Assembly: GCA_050299835.1 (NCBI GenBank)
Contig: JBNKWP010000001.1
Span: forward strand, 1 to 64,000
Source of the DNA: JAJDOD01 sp050299835
GTDB taxonomy: Bacteria; Pseudomonadota; Alphaproteobacteria; Rhodobacterales; Rhodobacteraceae
Direction: 5' to 3'
Length of the DNA: 64,000 nt
The position numbers were made by a program, and so were the translations under genes. This document shows, piece after piece, positions 50,754 through 59,727 of the stretch. Position 1 is the stretch's first letter; every line of letters starts with the position of its first letter. The notes below the pieces were generated by a model. It made no database searches and was not told the DNA's origin. It worked only from the letters and a program-made list of their open reading frames with translations.

Positions 50754-52111
50754 GCCGACACCTCCCGCACATTCACCGCCGCTCCGGCGCGGTCGTGGAA
50801 GTATCGAAGCAGCATATTCTGCGCCGTCGTCAGCCGGTATTCCGCACTCGCCCGCATGTCGGATAGCGGCTGAAAATCGTCACTAAACCGGGCCATTCCG
50901 GCCCTGACGGTCTCCTCCGTCCACGGCTGCCCGACCAGAGCGGCCTCAACGTTGGACGCCCGCTTCGGGATGCCTGCCATCCCGCCAAAGGCGATCCTGG
51001 CCGCAGCAACCACGCCATCCGCAACGCTCACATTGAACGCCCCACAAACGGCGGAGATATCCTGATCGAACCGCTTCGAAAGCTTGTAGACCCGCAAGTC
51101 GGGAACCTCGCGCGGCATCGTCACCGCCTCGACAAATTCGCCCGGTGCCCGGTCCTGCTTGCCGTAGTCCAGAAAGAATTCCTCAAGCGACAAGTCCCGC
51201 CGCACCTCCCCCTTGCGCAAATGCAGAACCGCCCCGATGGCGATCAGCGGCGGCGGGTTGTCCCCGATGGGCGAGCCATTGGCGATGTTCCCGCCGACGG
51301 TCGCAGCCGCCCGAACCTGTTCGGAGCCGTAACGCCGGATCATCTCGCCATAGCTCGCCTGAATCCCTTGGGCGATGCCGTGAAATCCCTGCACCGTCAC
51401 CCCGGCCCCGACCCGCACCAGATCGCCCTCGACCTCGATCCGCTGCATGTCCCGGCACCGGCCCAGGAACGCGACCTCCGGCAAGTCGCGAAGCCCCTTG
51501 GTCACCCAAAGCCCCACATCCGTCGCCCCGGCAATCAGCGTCGCGTTCGGATGCGCCGCATACCATTCCGCCAACTCGTCCGAGCTCTCCGGAATGAAGG
51601 AAACAGTCTCTGTTTCGGGGAAATTCCCACTCTCGTTCAGCCATGCAGGCGGCCAGTCCTTGCCCTTGGCCGCCTCCGCCGCCCGCACAATCGGCGCGTA
51701 TCCGGTACAGCGGCACAGGTTCCCCGCCAGCGCATCATCATGATCGGTCCGCTCATGCAGATGCGCCACCACCATCGACATGATGAACCCCGGCGTGCAG
51801 AATCCGCATTGCGAACCGTGATGCTCCACCATCGCCTCTTGAACGGGATGCATCCCGCCATCCGGCTTGCCCACGCCTTCGACCGTGCGCACCGCCTTCC
51901 CGTGAAGTTGAGGCAGGAACAGGATGCAGGCGTTCAGCGCCTTCGCCCCGCCCTCATCCGTCACCATCACCGTGCAGGCCCCGCAATCGCCCTCGTTGCA
52001 GCCTTCCTTGGTGCCGGTCAGTCCCCGCTCCTCGCGCAGCCAGTCCAGCAACGTCGTGGTCGGAGGTGCATCCACCTCCACAGTTTCCCCGTTGAGAGAA
52101 AACCTGATCAT
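50750..52111 (-). CDS. xdhA: Xanthine dehydrogenase small subunit (2Fe-2S, FAD)
   Basis: 453 residues. N-terminal ferredoxin-like 2Fe-2S cluster motif EGCNEGDCGACTVMV, a second cluster QCGFCTPGF with the later CRCTGY, then the FAD domain (NATLIAGATDVGLW, ATVGGNIANGSPIGDNPPPLI). It passes electrons from XdhB to NAD+. ATG 52111 matches R. capsulatus XdhA; a GTG eight codons upstream is less likely. First gene of the xdhABC-BMP operon. Confidence 0.96.
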   Translation of the reverse strand: MIRFSLNGETVEVDAPPTTTLLDWLREERGLTGTKEGCNEGDCGACTVMVTDEGGAKALNACILFLPQLHGKAVRTVEGVGKPDGGMHPVQEAMVEHHGSQCGFCTPGFIMSMVVAHLHERTDHDDALAGNLCRCTGYAPIVRAAEAAKGKDWPPAWLNESGNFPETETVSFIPESSDELAEWYAAHPNATLIAGATDVGLWVTKGLRDLPEVAFLGRCRDMQRIEVEGDLVRVGAGVTVQGFHGIAQGIQASYGEMIRRYGSEQVRAAATVGGNIANGSPIGDNPPPLIAIGAVLHLRKGEVRRDLSLEEFFLDYGKQDRAPGEFVEAVTMPREVPDLRVYKLSKRFDQDISAVCGAFNVSVADGVVAAARIAFGGMAGIPKRASNVEAALVGQPWTEETVRAGMARFSDDFQPLSDMRASAEYRLTTAQNMLLRYFHDRAGAAVNVREVSA

Positions 52112-52233
52112 GTGAATTCCCGCCGCCTTACTCACGTCATCCGTGACCCGAATGCGCTGTCGATGCGGCGTAGAGAGCGCGGGTCAATCGTCCGACGTCG
52201 ATGAAAGCGGGAATCGAGCGCGTTGACAAGCGC

Positions 52234-53073
52234 TCAGAGCCGAAGGACCTCGCCCTCGGCCACATCGAGCGCCCCAAGCGCCTCTTTCACGGTCGTCTCG
52301 CCAATCGCTTCGTCACCGGCAATCTCCGCCAGCGGCATCAGAACGAAGGCCCGGTTCAGCATCTCGGGATGCGGAACCGTCAGCGCGATGGTCGAAACCT
52401 CATCTGCGCCCAGATAGAGCAGATCGATATCGATCAGCCGTGGCCCCCAGCGTTCGCCCGGCGTCCGGCCAAGCTGCACTTCGATGGCTTTCGCTTCCCG
52501 CAGCACCTCATGCGCCGACAGGCTCGTCCGCCCGATGGCGCAGGCATTGATGAACCGATCCTGATCCGTCTTTCCCCAGGGCGCGGTTTCGTAAAAGGAC
52601 GACACCTGCGTGATCTCGATGCCATCCACAGCCTCCAGAAAGGCAATCGCCGCCCGGATCTGGCTCATCCTGTCGCCGACATTCGAGCCGAAGGAAAACG
52701 CCACCCGCTGTTGCCGCTGCCGGGTCAGTTCGACCCCAACCGTGTCGAAACTCGCATTGATCGGGGCGCCCGGCTTGCGGATGCGCACCCGCGCCCCTGT
52801 CACGGTGGGAAAGCGATCCAGAATCGCCTCGATCACCCGCTCCGCGAAGGTCTCGATCAGCCGATATGGCCCCGCCTCGCTGACCTCCGCCGCCAGATCG
52901 CAGAGCGTCGCGTAACAGATCGCCTTGCGGTAATCGTCGTTCTCCGAAGCGCGGCGGGCATCGGTCGTCACCTCGATATCCAGGTAGAAGCGCTGGCCGA
53001 GCGTCCGCTCCTCCTCCATCACCCCGTGACGGCCCACAAGGCACAGGTTCGTGACGAAAATACTGTCTTTCAT
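52234..53073 (-). CDS. folB-folK: Fused dihydroneopterin aldolase / HPPK (FolB-FolK)
   Basis: 279 residues. Residues 1-120 are FolB (GRHGVMEEERTLGQRFYLDIEV, ETFAERVIEAILDRFP; Lys/Glu catalytic context), converting dihydroneopterin to 6-hydroxymethyldihydropterin. Residues 121-279 are HPPK: FSFGSNVGDRMSQI, VSSFYETAPWGKTDQDRFINACA, RWGPRLIDIDLLYLG (metal Asp pair) and VPHPEMLNRAFVL. One polypeptide thus performs two successive folate steps. The ATG overlaps folP by four bases. Confidence 0.93.
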   Translation of the reverse strand: MKDSIFVTNLCLVGRHGVMEEERTLGQRFYLDIEVTTDARRASENDDYRKAICYATLCDLAAEVSEAGPYRLIETFAERVIEAILDRFPTVTGARVRIRKPGAPINASFDTVGVELTRQRQQRVAFSFGSNVGDRMSQIRAAIAFLEAVDGIEITQVSSFYETAPWGKTDQDRFINACAIGRTSLSAHEVLREAKAIEVQLGRTPGERWGPRLIDIDLLYLGADEVSTIALTVPHPEMLNRAFVLMPLAEIAGDEAIGETTVKEALGALDVAEGEVLRL

Positions 53074-53894
53074 GCCGCCCCTCCGACCGCTTCAAACATC
53101 TTCACTGCGTGAACATGCTCGGCCACGTCATGCACCCGGATCACCCGCGCGCCCCGCGCCAGACCCATCATGTTCGCAGCCAGAGTGCCCGCCAGCCGGT
53201 CATCGACCTCCGCGCCGGTCACATGCCCGATGAACCGCTTGCGCGACAGGCCCAAAAGCACCGGCCGCCCGAACCATTCCGCCAGCCGGTCCAGCATCGC
53301 GATGCAGGTCAGGCTCTGTTCCGGCGTCTTGCCGAACCCGATCCCCGGATCGACCATGATACGGTCGTCGGGAATACCGGCCTCCGCCGCCAGCGCCATC
53401 GAGCGTTCCAGAAACCGGCGCACATCATCGAAAATGTCCAGATCGGGATCGGCCTGTTCCCGGTTGTGCATCAGCACCACCGCCGCACCCGTCTCCGCCA
53501 CGGTGCGCGGCATCTCCGCATCCCGCTGCATCCCCCAGACATCGTTGACGATCACCGCACCGGCCTCCACCGCCTCCCGCGCAATCGCCGCCTTGTAAGT
53601 GTCGATGGACAAGGGCACGCCGCACTCCGCCAGCGCCTTCAACACCGGCATCACACGCGCCCGCTCGTCATCCTCGCTCACGAAGTCGGAACCGGGCCGT
53701 GTCGATTCCCCGCCGATGTCGAGAATATCCGCACCCTCCGCGATCATCCGCGAAGCATGGGCCTGCGCCGCCTTCAGCCCGTCAAACCGCCCGCCATCGG
53801 AGAAACTGTCCGGCGTCACGTTCAGAATACCCATGACCAGTGGTCGCTGAACCAGCGCATCCAGAACTGCGTCACGCTCTGCTTCGCGGATCAT
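53070..53894 (-). CDS. folP: Dihydropteroate synthase
   Basis: 274 residues. Joins p-aminobenzoate to the pterin product of FolK; target of sulfonamides. VMGILNVTPDSFSDGGRF is the first signature, DIGGESTRPGSD the second, PLSIDTYKAAIA and IVNDVWG follow, and GLSRKRFIGH holds the Lys-Arg pair near the C terminus. Immediately upstream of, and overlapping, folB-folK. Confidence 0.97.
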   Translation of the reverse strand: MIREAERDAVLDALVQRPLVMGILNVTPDSFSDGGRFDGLKAAQAHASRMIAEGADILDIGGESTRPGSDFVSEDDERARVMPVLKALAECGVPLSIDTYKAAIAREAVEAGAVIVNDVWGMQRDAEMPRTVAETGAAVVLMHNREQADPDLDIFDDVRRFLERSMALAAEAGIPDDRIMVDPGIGFGKTPEQSLTCIAMLDRLAEWFGRPVLLGLSRKRFIGHVTGAEVDDRLAGTLAANMMGLARGARVIRVHDVAEHVHAVKMFEAVGGAA

Positions 53895-53902
53895 GGCAGG
53901 GC

Positions 53903-54715
53903 CTATCCCCAGGTCGGGTGAAACTTTCCGCCGGGCGAAAGAGTGAAGATTTCGACGCCGTTATCCGTAACGCCCACCGAATGCTCGAACTGCGCCGAAA
54001 GCGACTTGTCGCGCGTCACCGCCGTCCATTCATCCGCCAGCACCTTGGTCTCGGGCCGGCCAAGATTCACCATCGGCTCGATCGTAAAGAACATGCCCGG
54101 CTCCAGCCGCGCGCCGGTTCCGGGACGCCCGTAATGCAGCACGTTGGGTGGCGCATGGAAAACGCGCCCCAGCCCGTGCCCGCAAAAATCGCGCACGACC
54201 GACATGCGCTCGGCTTCCACATAAGCCTGGATCGCGTGGCCGATATCGCCAAAGGTGTTCCCCGGCTTCACCGCCTCGATTCCCTTGAACAGGGCATCAT
54301 GCGTCACCTGGATCAGCCGCTCCGCCTTCCGCGACAGCTTGCCGGCCACATACATCCGGCTCGTGTCGCCATACCAGCCATCGACGATGACGGTGACGTC
54401 CACGTTCAGGATATCGCCATCCTTCAGCTTCTTCTCACCCGGAATGCCGTGGCAGACCACGTGGTTCACGCTGATGCAGCTTTCGTGCTGATAGCCCTTG
54501 TAGCCGACCGTGGCCGAAGTCGCCCCAGCGTCGTCCACCATGCGGCGGATCGCGTCGTTGATCTGGCCGGTCGTGACGCCTGGCTCAACCAGATCGGCGA
54601 TGTCATCGAGGATACGCGCGGCCAATGCCCCCGCCCGGTGCATGCCAGCGAAGTCCTCGGCTTCATAAATGCGAATGCCGTCCTTGGTCAGACGGCCCCT
54701 GTTGCGCTCATCCAC
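53903..54715 (-). CDS. map: Methionine aminopeptidase, type I
   Basis: 270 residues from GTG 54715, which has AAAGGA eight bases upstream; the frame opens with a TTG fourteen codons earlier but that has no site. Metal ligands are in NVDVTVIVDGWYGDTSRMY (two Asp), FCGHGLGRVFH (His), FTIEPMV (Glu) and SAQFEHSVGVTDNG (Glu). Removes N-terminal Met from new proteins after deformylation. No CxxC zinc-finger extension, so subtype Ia. Upstream of folP by 8 bases. Confidence 0.96.
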   Translation of the reverse strand: MDERNRGRLTKDGIRIYEAEDFAGMHRAGALAARILDDIADLVEPGVTTGQINDAIRRMVDDAGATSATVGYKGYQHESCISVNHVVCHGIPGEKKLKDGDILNVDVTVIVDGWYGDTSRMYVAGKLSRKAERLIQVTHDALFKGIEAVKPGNTFGDIGHAIQAYVEAERMSVVRDFCGHGLGRVFHAPPNVLHYGRPGTGARLEPGMFFTIEPMVNLGRPETKVLADEWTAVTRDKSLSAQFEHSVGVTDNGVEIFTLSPGGKFHPTWG

Positions 54716-54772
54716 GGGAACAATCCTTTCACCGGCAGCATATAGGGACAATGGCAAAAAAGGGAAAGACGG

Positions 54773-55486
54773 TCAGGCCATTTCGGTGATTTTCAGGCTC
54801 TCGCCCAATTCCACGCCGCCTGTGTCGATTTCCGTCGCATAGCACAACACCTCGACACCCGCCGATATCGCCCGGTCAAACGCCGCGCCATAGACCGCGT
54901 CCAGATCGCGCGCCAAAGCGAACCGGTCGCAATCGGTCCTCTGCACCAGATAAAGCATCACTGCCCGGTGCCCTTCCGCCACCATCGCGGACAGGTCGCC
55001 CAGATGCTTGGCCCCCCGCGCCGTCACGCAGTCGGGAAACTCGGCCAGCCCGGCCTCCCGCATCAGATGAACATTCTTCACCTCGACATAGACATCGGGC
55101 AGACCATCCGCGCTCAATAGAAAGTCGATCCGGCTGTTCTTGGAATAGCTGACCTCCGGCTTCACCCGATCGTATTCCGCGAGTTCCGCAATCGCGCCCG
55201 CCAGCAGAGCCTCCTTCACCACCCGGTTCGGCACGCCGGTGTCGATCCCGGCCATGTGGCCCTCGCCAATCTCCACCAACCGCCAACCGAATTTGAGCTT
55301 CTTCTTCGGATCATCGTTCGGCTCCAGCCAGACCCGCATCCCCGGTTCCGCCAGCCCCAGCATCGCGCCGGGATTCGGGCAATGGGCCACAACCTCCCGC
55401 CCGTCCGCCTCAAGCACGACATCGGCGAGAAAGCGTTTGTACCGCCGGATCAGCCGCGCGGGGACCAAAGACGTTTGAAAGCGCAT
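54773..55486 (-). CDS. sfsA: SfsA family DNA/RNA-binding-like protein
   Basis: 237 residues, the usual length. MRFQTSLVPARLIRRYKRFLADV is the SfsA start, HCPNPGAMLGLAEPG follows (HCPNPG signature), and RIDFLLS, VYVEVKNVHL and FPDCVTARGAKHL form the nuclease-like core. Known as sugar-fermentation stimulation protein; its biochemical role is unsettled. Divergent from the CinA-like gene, 45 bases apart. Confidence 0.94.
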   Translation of the reverse strand: MRFQTSLVPARLIRRYKRFLADVVLEADGREVVAHCPNPGAMLGLAEPGMRVWLEPNDDPKKKLKFGWRLVEIGEGHMAGIDTGVPNRVVKEALLAGAIAELAEYDRVKPEVSYSKNSRIDFLLSADGLPDVYVEVKNVHLMREAGLAEFPDCVTARGAKHLGDLSAMVAEGHRAVMLYLVQRTDCDRFALARDLDAVYGAAFDRAISAGVEVLCYATEIDTGGVELGESLKITEMA

Positions 55487-55531
55487 GATCGCGGCCCTAT
55501 ACCGGCTGAAAAAGGGGCACAAGGACCGGAC

Positions 55532-56263
55532 ATGGCAAATCCGACGGCAGCGATGCTGGTCATAGGGGATGAAATTCTCAGCGGGCGCACCCGCGACGCC
55601 AACATGCACCACCTTGCTGGACGGCTGACCGAAATGGGCATCGACCTGAAAGAGGTGCGCGTGGTCTCCGACGACGCACCCGCCATTGTCGCGGCAGTCA
55701 AGGCGCTGTCTGACGGCTTCGACCACGTCTTCACCTCCGGCGGCATCGGCCCGACCCATGACGACATCACGGCGGATTGTATTGCCGAGGCTTTCGATGC
55801 CCATATCGACGTGCGCGAAGACGCCCGTGCGCTGCTGGCCGCGCATTACGAGCGGCAGGGATCGGAGTTCAACGCCGCCCGGATGCGCATGGCCCGCATC
55901 CCCGATGGCGCGACGCTGATCGAAAACCCGGTCTCCGTCGCGCCGGGCTTCACGATGGGCAACGTCCATGTCATGGCCGGTGTGCCCTCCGTCTTCCAGG
56001 CGATGGTCGAAAGCGTCCTGCCGAAGCTCACCGGCGGCGCGCCGATCCTTTCAGAAACCGTCCGCATCGACCGGGGCGAAGGCGATATCGCGGGACCGCT
56101 AAGCGATCTCACCCGCGAATTCCCCGATCTCGCCTTCGGCTCCTATCCGTTCCAGAAGGACGGGCGCTATGGTGCGAACATCGTGATCCGGGGAACCTGC
56201 CCCGACCAGATCGCAGCCGCCCGCGCCCGGCTGATCGCACTGTTCGAAGGCGATGCCTCGTGA
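55532..56263 (+). CDS. CinA-like molybdopterin-binding-domain protein
   Basis: 243 residues; only the N-terminal MoCF-like half of CinA is present (TAAMLVIGDEILSGRTRDANMH, HVFTSGGIGPTHDDIT) and the C-terminal deamidase domain is missing. AMVESVLPKLTGG and NPVSVAPGF are normal for COG1058. Likely a pyrophosphatase-type enzyme; substrate unknown. ATG 55532 follows AAGGACC. Overlaps the GNAT gene (GTGA). Confidence 0.92.
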   Translation: MANPTAAMLVIGDEILSGRTRDANMHHLAGRLTEMGIDLKEVRVVSDDAPAIVAAVKALSDGFDHVFTSGGIGPTHDDITADCIAEAFDAHIDVREDARALLAAHYERQGSEFNAARMRMARIPDGATLIENPVSVAPGFTMGNVHVMAGVPSVFQAMVESVLPKLTGGAPILSETVRIDRGEGDIAGPLSDLTREFPDLAFGSYPFQKDGRYGANIVIRGTCPDQIAAARARLIALFEGDAS

Positions 56264-56991
56264 CGCCGCCGACCCCAGCCCGGCTCTTCGCGGCTCTCGA
56301 CGCCACCTGGCCCGCCGCGCGGTTCATCGCCGTCGGTCCGTGGTGCCTGCGGGAAGGACAGGGCGGCGGACAAAGAGTCTCGGCGGCGACGCCCGAAAAC
56401 GCTTTTTCAGAGACGGATCTGGACGAGGCCGAGGCGGGGATGCGCGACCTGGGCCAGACTCCGCTCTTCATGGTGCGAGACGAAGACAGCGCACTTGATG
56501 AAACTCTCGCCACACGCGACTACAAAATCGTCGATCCCGTCACCCTCTACCTCGCTCCGGTCGACAGGCTCACCGCCGAGCTTCCGGTGGCCACTGCCAT
56601 ACCTAGCTGGCCGCCCTTCGCCGCCCAGTTGGAACTTTGGGCTGCCAGTGGCATCGGCCCTGCCCGCGTCGCCGTGATGAACCGTGCCAGCGCGCCCAAG
56701 GCCGCCATGCTGGGCCGCAACGGCGACACGCCATCTGGCGCCGCATTCGTCGCCATCCATGACGGCATCGCCATGATCCACGCACTCGAGGTCGCGCCCG
56801 ATTGCCGCCGCAAGGGCGTCGGGCGGCAACTCATGCAGGGCTGTGCCAACTGGGCGCAGGATGCCGGTGCCGACTGGGTGACGCTGGCCGTGACCGACGC
56901 CAACACCGCTGCGAATGCCCTCTATGCCGATCTTGGGATGGAGCCCGTTGCCCGCTACCATTACCGCCGGTTTACAGGTGACGGGCCATGA
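56260..56991 (+). CDS. GNAT family acetyltransferase
   Basis: 243 residues from GTG 56260. The C-terminal half is the acetyl-CoA-binding fold: IHALEVAPDCRRKGVGRQLMQ is motif A (R-x-x-G-x-G), followed by DWVTLAVTDANTAANALYADLGM. The N-terminal half is a second, poorly conserved GNAT-like unit, giving a two-domain protein. Substrate unknown. Overlaps the CinA-like gene and the OmpA-like gene. Confidence 0.88.
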   Translation: MTPPTPARLFAALDATWPAARFIAVGPWCLREGQGGGQRVSAATPENAFSETDLDEAEAGMRDLGQTPLFMVRDEDSALDETLATRDYKIVDPVTLYLAPVDRLTAELPVATAIPSWPPFAAQLELWAASGIGPARVAVMNRASAPKAAMLGRNGDTPSGAAFVAIHDGIAMIHALEVAPDCRRKGVGRQLMQGCANWAQDAGADWVTLAVTDANTAANALYADLGMEPVARYHYRRFTGDGP

Positions 56992-57917
56992 TCCGCTGGC
57001 TTGCATTCGCTCTCGGTCTAGCCGCCTCTCCGACGGCGGCACTCGACCTTGCGCCGACGGGAGGGACCGAACAAGCCCGCATCGAGAGCCCCGCCGGCAG
57101 CGTGCGCTTGCCGCGCGCGGCCTGGCGGCAAGAAACGGCGGTGCCCGAAATCGAAGGCGCGATCCGGCGAACCGCCTACACGATCCCAGGCCAGTCTCTC
57201 ACCACGCTGCAATTGCTGACGCCCCTGCGCACAAAGCTGGAAGAGGCGGGTTATACCCAGATCTTCACCTGCGCCGATGCGGCCTGCGGTGGCTTCGATT
57301 TCCGCTTCCAGCTCGATCTGATCCCGGCCCCTGCCATGTTCGTGGACCTTGGCAACTACCGCTATCTGCTGATGGAAAACTCTGAAATGGAGCCGCATTC
57401 CATCGCGCTTCTCGCCTCGTCCACATCCTCTGTCGGCTATCTCCATGTGACCGAGGTGTCGGCTTCGCTGCCCGCTGGCACACCCGAAACGGTAACTCCG
57501 ACGATCCCGGAATCGAACGCGCCTCCACCGACCGGGGCAGATGGACTGATCGACGCGCTTCGGACCAACGGCCACGCGGTGCTGCCCGATCTGGACTTCG
57601 CAACCGGCTCCTCCGATCTCGGCCCCGGTTCGTTCCCGTCGCTCCAGGCGCTCGCCGCCTGGCTGGCCCAAAACCCCGGTGCCCGCGTCGTCCTTGTCGG
57701 GCACACCGATTCCGTCGGCTCACTCGACGCGAATGAGGCGCTGTCCCGCCGTCGCGCCCAATCGGTGCTGGAACGTCTGACAACCACACTCGGCACCAAT
57801 CCCAACCAGCTACAGGCCGATGGCGCCGGTGCCCTCAGCCCGATTGCATCGAACCTTGACGATGCAGGCCGCGCCGCGAACCGGCGGGTCGAGGTTGTGC
57901 TTCTGTCGATCCAATAA
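56988..57917 (+). CDS. OmpA-family peptidoglycan-binding protein
   Basis: 309 residues, overlapping the GNAT stop (ATGA). Signal peptide MIRWLAFALGLAASPTAA. The C-terminal ~110 residues are an OmpA/MotB domain: DLDFATGSSDLGPGSFPSL, VVLVGHTDSVGSLDANEALSRRRAQSV (NxxLSxxRA type) and RAANRRVEVVL. The N-terminal part with a cysteine pair (TCADAACGG) has no recognised family. Anchors to peptidoglycan in the periplasm. Confidence 0.9.
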   Translation: MIRWLAFALGLAASPTAALDLAPTGGTEQARIESPAGSVRLPRAAWRQETAVPEIEGAIRRTAYTIPGQSLTTLQLLTPLRTKLEEAGYTQIFTCADAACGGFDFRFQLDLIPAPAMFVDLGNYRYLLMENSEMEPHSIALLASSTSSVGYLHVTEVSASLPAGTPETVTPTIPESNAPPPTGADGLIDALRTNGHAVLPDLDFATGSSDLGPGSFPSLQALAAWLAQNPGARVVLVGHTDSVGSLDANEALSRRRAQSVLERLTTTLGTNPNQLQADGAGALSPIASNLDDAGRAANRRVEVVLLSIQ

Positions 57918-57945
57918 AAAACGGACGCTCCGGGGAGCGTCCGCA
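57916..57945 (-). terminator. Terminator of the LysR gene (possibly bidirectional)
   Basis: On the minus strand CGGACGCTCC pairs perfectly with GGAGCGTCCG (57923-57944) and is followed by six T. On the plus strand it lies just after the OmpA-like stop and could also end that transcript, though without a T run. Confidence 0.85.
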
Positions 57946-57979
57946 AGGAATACCAAATCGACCTTTTAACGAGGGAAAA

Positions 57980-58885
57980 TCACCACGCGTCCGGTCCCTT
58001 CTCTGCGAAGGCATGGACGAGAAAGTCGATAAACGCCCGCACTTTGGGCTGCGTGAAGCGGCCCGGCGGATAGACGGCGTAAATACCCTGCGTCTCGATC
58101 GGAAGTTCGGGAATGGCCTCCTCCACCTCGCCGCGCTCCATCGCGTCGGCGTAAAGGAAGGACGGCAGATAGGCGATGCCAAGACCGGCAATCGCTGCGT
58201 TCAGAAGCGACTGGCCATCGTTGACCGTCAACCAGCCGGCGGTGCGAACCTGACGCTTCTCGCCCGAAGGCGCGGTCAGCTTCCAGACATTGCCGGAGGA
58301 GTTGTTCGAATAATGCAGAAGCTTGTGCTCGTTCAGATCGTCGATCTTCTGCGGACGCCCGTATTTGTCGAAATAGGCGGGCGAGGCGATCATCCGGCGA
58401 TTGGTTTCGCACAGCTTGCGGGCCTTCAACGTCGAGTCTTCCAGCTCGCCCATGCGGATCGCCAGGTCGAACCCTTCGGAGATCAGTTCGACATAGCGGT
58501 TGTTCAGCACCATGTTCACGGTGATTTCCGGGAACTCCTGAAGGAATTCACCCAAGACCGGCGACAGGTGGTTCACCCCGAAATCGGTCGCGACCGAGAT
58601 CCGCAAAAGCCCCGAGGGTGCGGATTGCATCGAGGTGACAAGGGCGTCGGCCTCGCCCGCATCGTTCAAGACGCGGCGGGCGCGGTCGTAATAGGCGAGG
58701 CCAATTTCCGTGGGGGAGACGCGACGCGTCGTGCGGTTCAGCAGGCGGGCACCGAGCCGGGCTTCCAGAGACGAGACGTGCTTGGACACGGCCGACTTCG
58801 AAATTCCCATCTTCTTGGCAGCATCTGTGAAACCGCCCTGATCCACGACGGTTGCAAAGGCTTCCATTTCCGTCAGTCGGTCCAT
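57980..58885 (-). CDS. LysR-family transcriptional regulator
   Basis: 301 residues. Helix-turn-helix at about 18-37 in GGFTDAAKKMGISKSAVSKHVSSLEARLGARLLNRTTR (key words KSAVSKHV and LLNRTTR); effector domain from about 90 (GLLRISVATDFG) in the CrgA/YafC-like subgroup. The gene is alone on its strand between an OmpA-like gene and cycA, so its target is not evident. ATG 58885 chosen within a longer frame. Confidence 0.93.
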   Translation of the reverse strand: MDRLTEMEAFATVVDQGGFTDAAKKMGISKSAVSKHVSSLEARLGARLLNRTTRRVSPTEIGLAYYDRARRVLNDAGEADALVTSMQSAPSGLLRISVATDFGVNHLSPVLGEFLQEFPEITVNMVLNNRYVELISEGFDLAIRMGELEDSTLKARKLCETNRRMIASPAYFDKYGRPQKIDDLNEHKLLHYSNNSSGNVWKLTAPSGEKRQVRTAGWLTVNDGQSLLNAAIAGLGIAYLPSFLYADAMERGEVEEAIPELPIETQGIYAVYPPGRFTQPKVRAFIDFLVHAFAEKGPDAW

Positions 58886-59079
58886 CAGGCAACTTACCCT
58901 TATTATTGCCCCCCGGCATCGGCCTGTCTGACTGTGAAATCGGGCGAGAATGGGGAAACACCCAGACAATTACCCGGTTTTATCACGATTGTTGTGAGGG
59001 TGGAGACGGGTTACGAGGTAGTGAATAGCCTTGAAAACAAGGCGTTCCGCAACCGGAAACAGCGAAACCTGTGTCTCGG

Positions 59080-59114
59080 AGATAAAATAGGAGCGGCGAT
59101 CGTCCGCCGCTCCT
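59080..59114 (-). terminator. Terminator of cycA
   Basis: On the minus strand AGGAGCGGCG pairs perfectly with CGCCGCTCCT (59089-59114, six-base loop), followed by TATTTTATC. Confidence 0.85.
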
Positions 59115-59132
59115 CGTCGGGTTGCCCCGAAC

Positions 59133-59579
59133 TCAGCTTTCAGGTTCGGGCGAAACGGACGCGATATAGGCCCAGATGTTCACCGCATCCTCTTCCTTGC
59201 GAACGCGATAGGACATGCCAGACCGCGCCTTGCTGTCACCGGTTGTTTCTTTCAGAAATCCACTTGGATCCTGAACATAGGCGACGAAACCCGCCTCGTC
59301 CCAGACCAGCCCGCCTTCGCCGGCGGCAATGATGGATTTCTTATATCTTGCAAAGTCTTCGTCCGTCCCCGCTGTCTTGCCTGGCAGACCGAAAAGGTTC
59401 GGCCCGGTCTTGCCGCCCTTCACGATGTCATCGCCGGAAGCATCGACGATGGAATGGCACGACTTGCATTGCTTGAATGCCTTTTCACCTGCGGCTGCAT
59501 CGCCTGAAGCGTGCCCGTCGGCAAGGGCTGGCACGGCAGCAAGAGCGGCAAATATGGCGGTGGCGACTGAGAACTTCAT
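59133..59579 (-). CDS. cycA: Cytochrome c2
   Basis: 148 residues with signal peptide MKFSVATAIFAALAAVPALA. Class I c-type haem protein: CKSCH attaches the haem (about 38-42), GPNLFGLPGKTAG follows, and the axial methionine is probably in ARSGMSYR. Longer insertions than mitochondrial cytochrome c, as in Rhodobacter c2. Soluble periplasmic electron carrier between the bc1 complex and oxidase or reaction centre. AAGGAGC-like site before the ATG reads GGAGCAACCTT. Confidence 0.92.
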   Translation of the reverse strand: MKFSVATAIFAALAAVPALADGHASGDAAAGEKAFKQCKSCHSIVDASGDDIVKGGKTGPNLFGLPGKTAGTDEDFARYKKSIIAAGEGGLVWDEAGFVAYVQDPSGFLKETTGDSKARSGMSYRVRKEEDAVNIWAYIASVSPEPES

Positions 59580-59727
59580 AAGGTTGCTCCGATTTCTGAA
59601 AGCGGGTTCGCTCAGACTTAGAACATTTTGCGCCGCCCGTCATCGCAGGTGGCACTTTGTCGCGCGGCGCTTGACGTACGGACCTCAAATATCGGAAAAC
59701 GCGGGCCGAGTGCATTGGGGAGCACGA

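Noticed and set aside
53051..53066. Another copy of the palindromic repeat (GAAAATACTG)
   Set aside because: This is the conserved coding start of folB-folK (MKDSIFVTN) and no hairpin follows.
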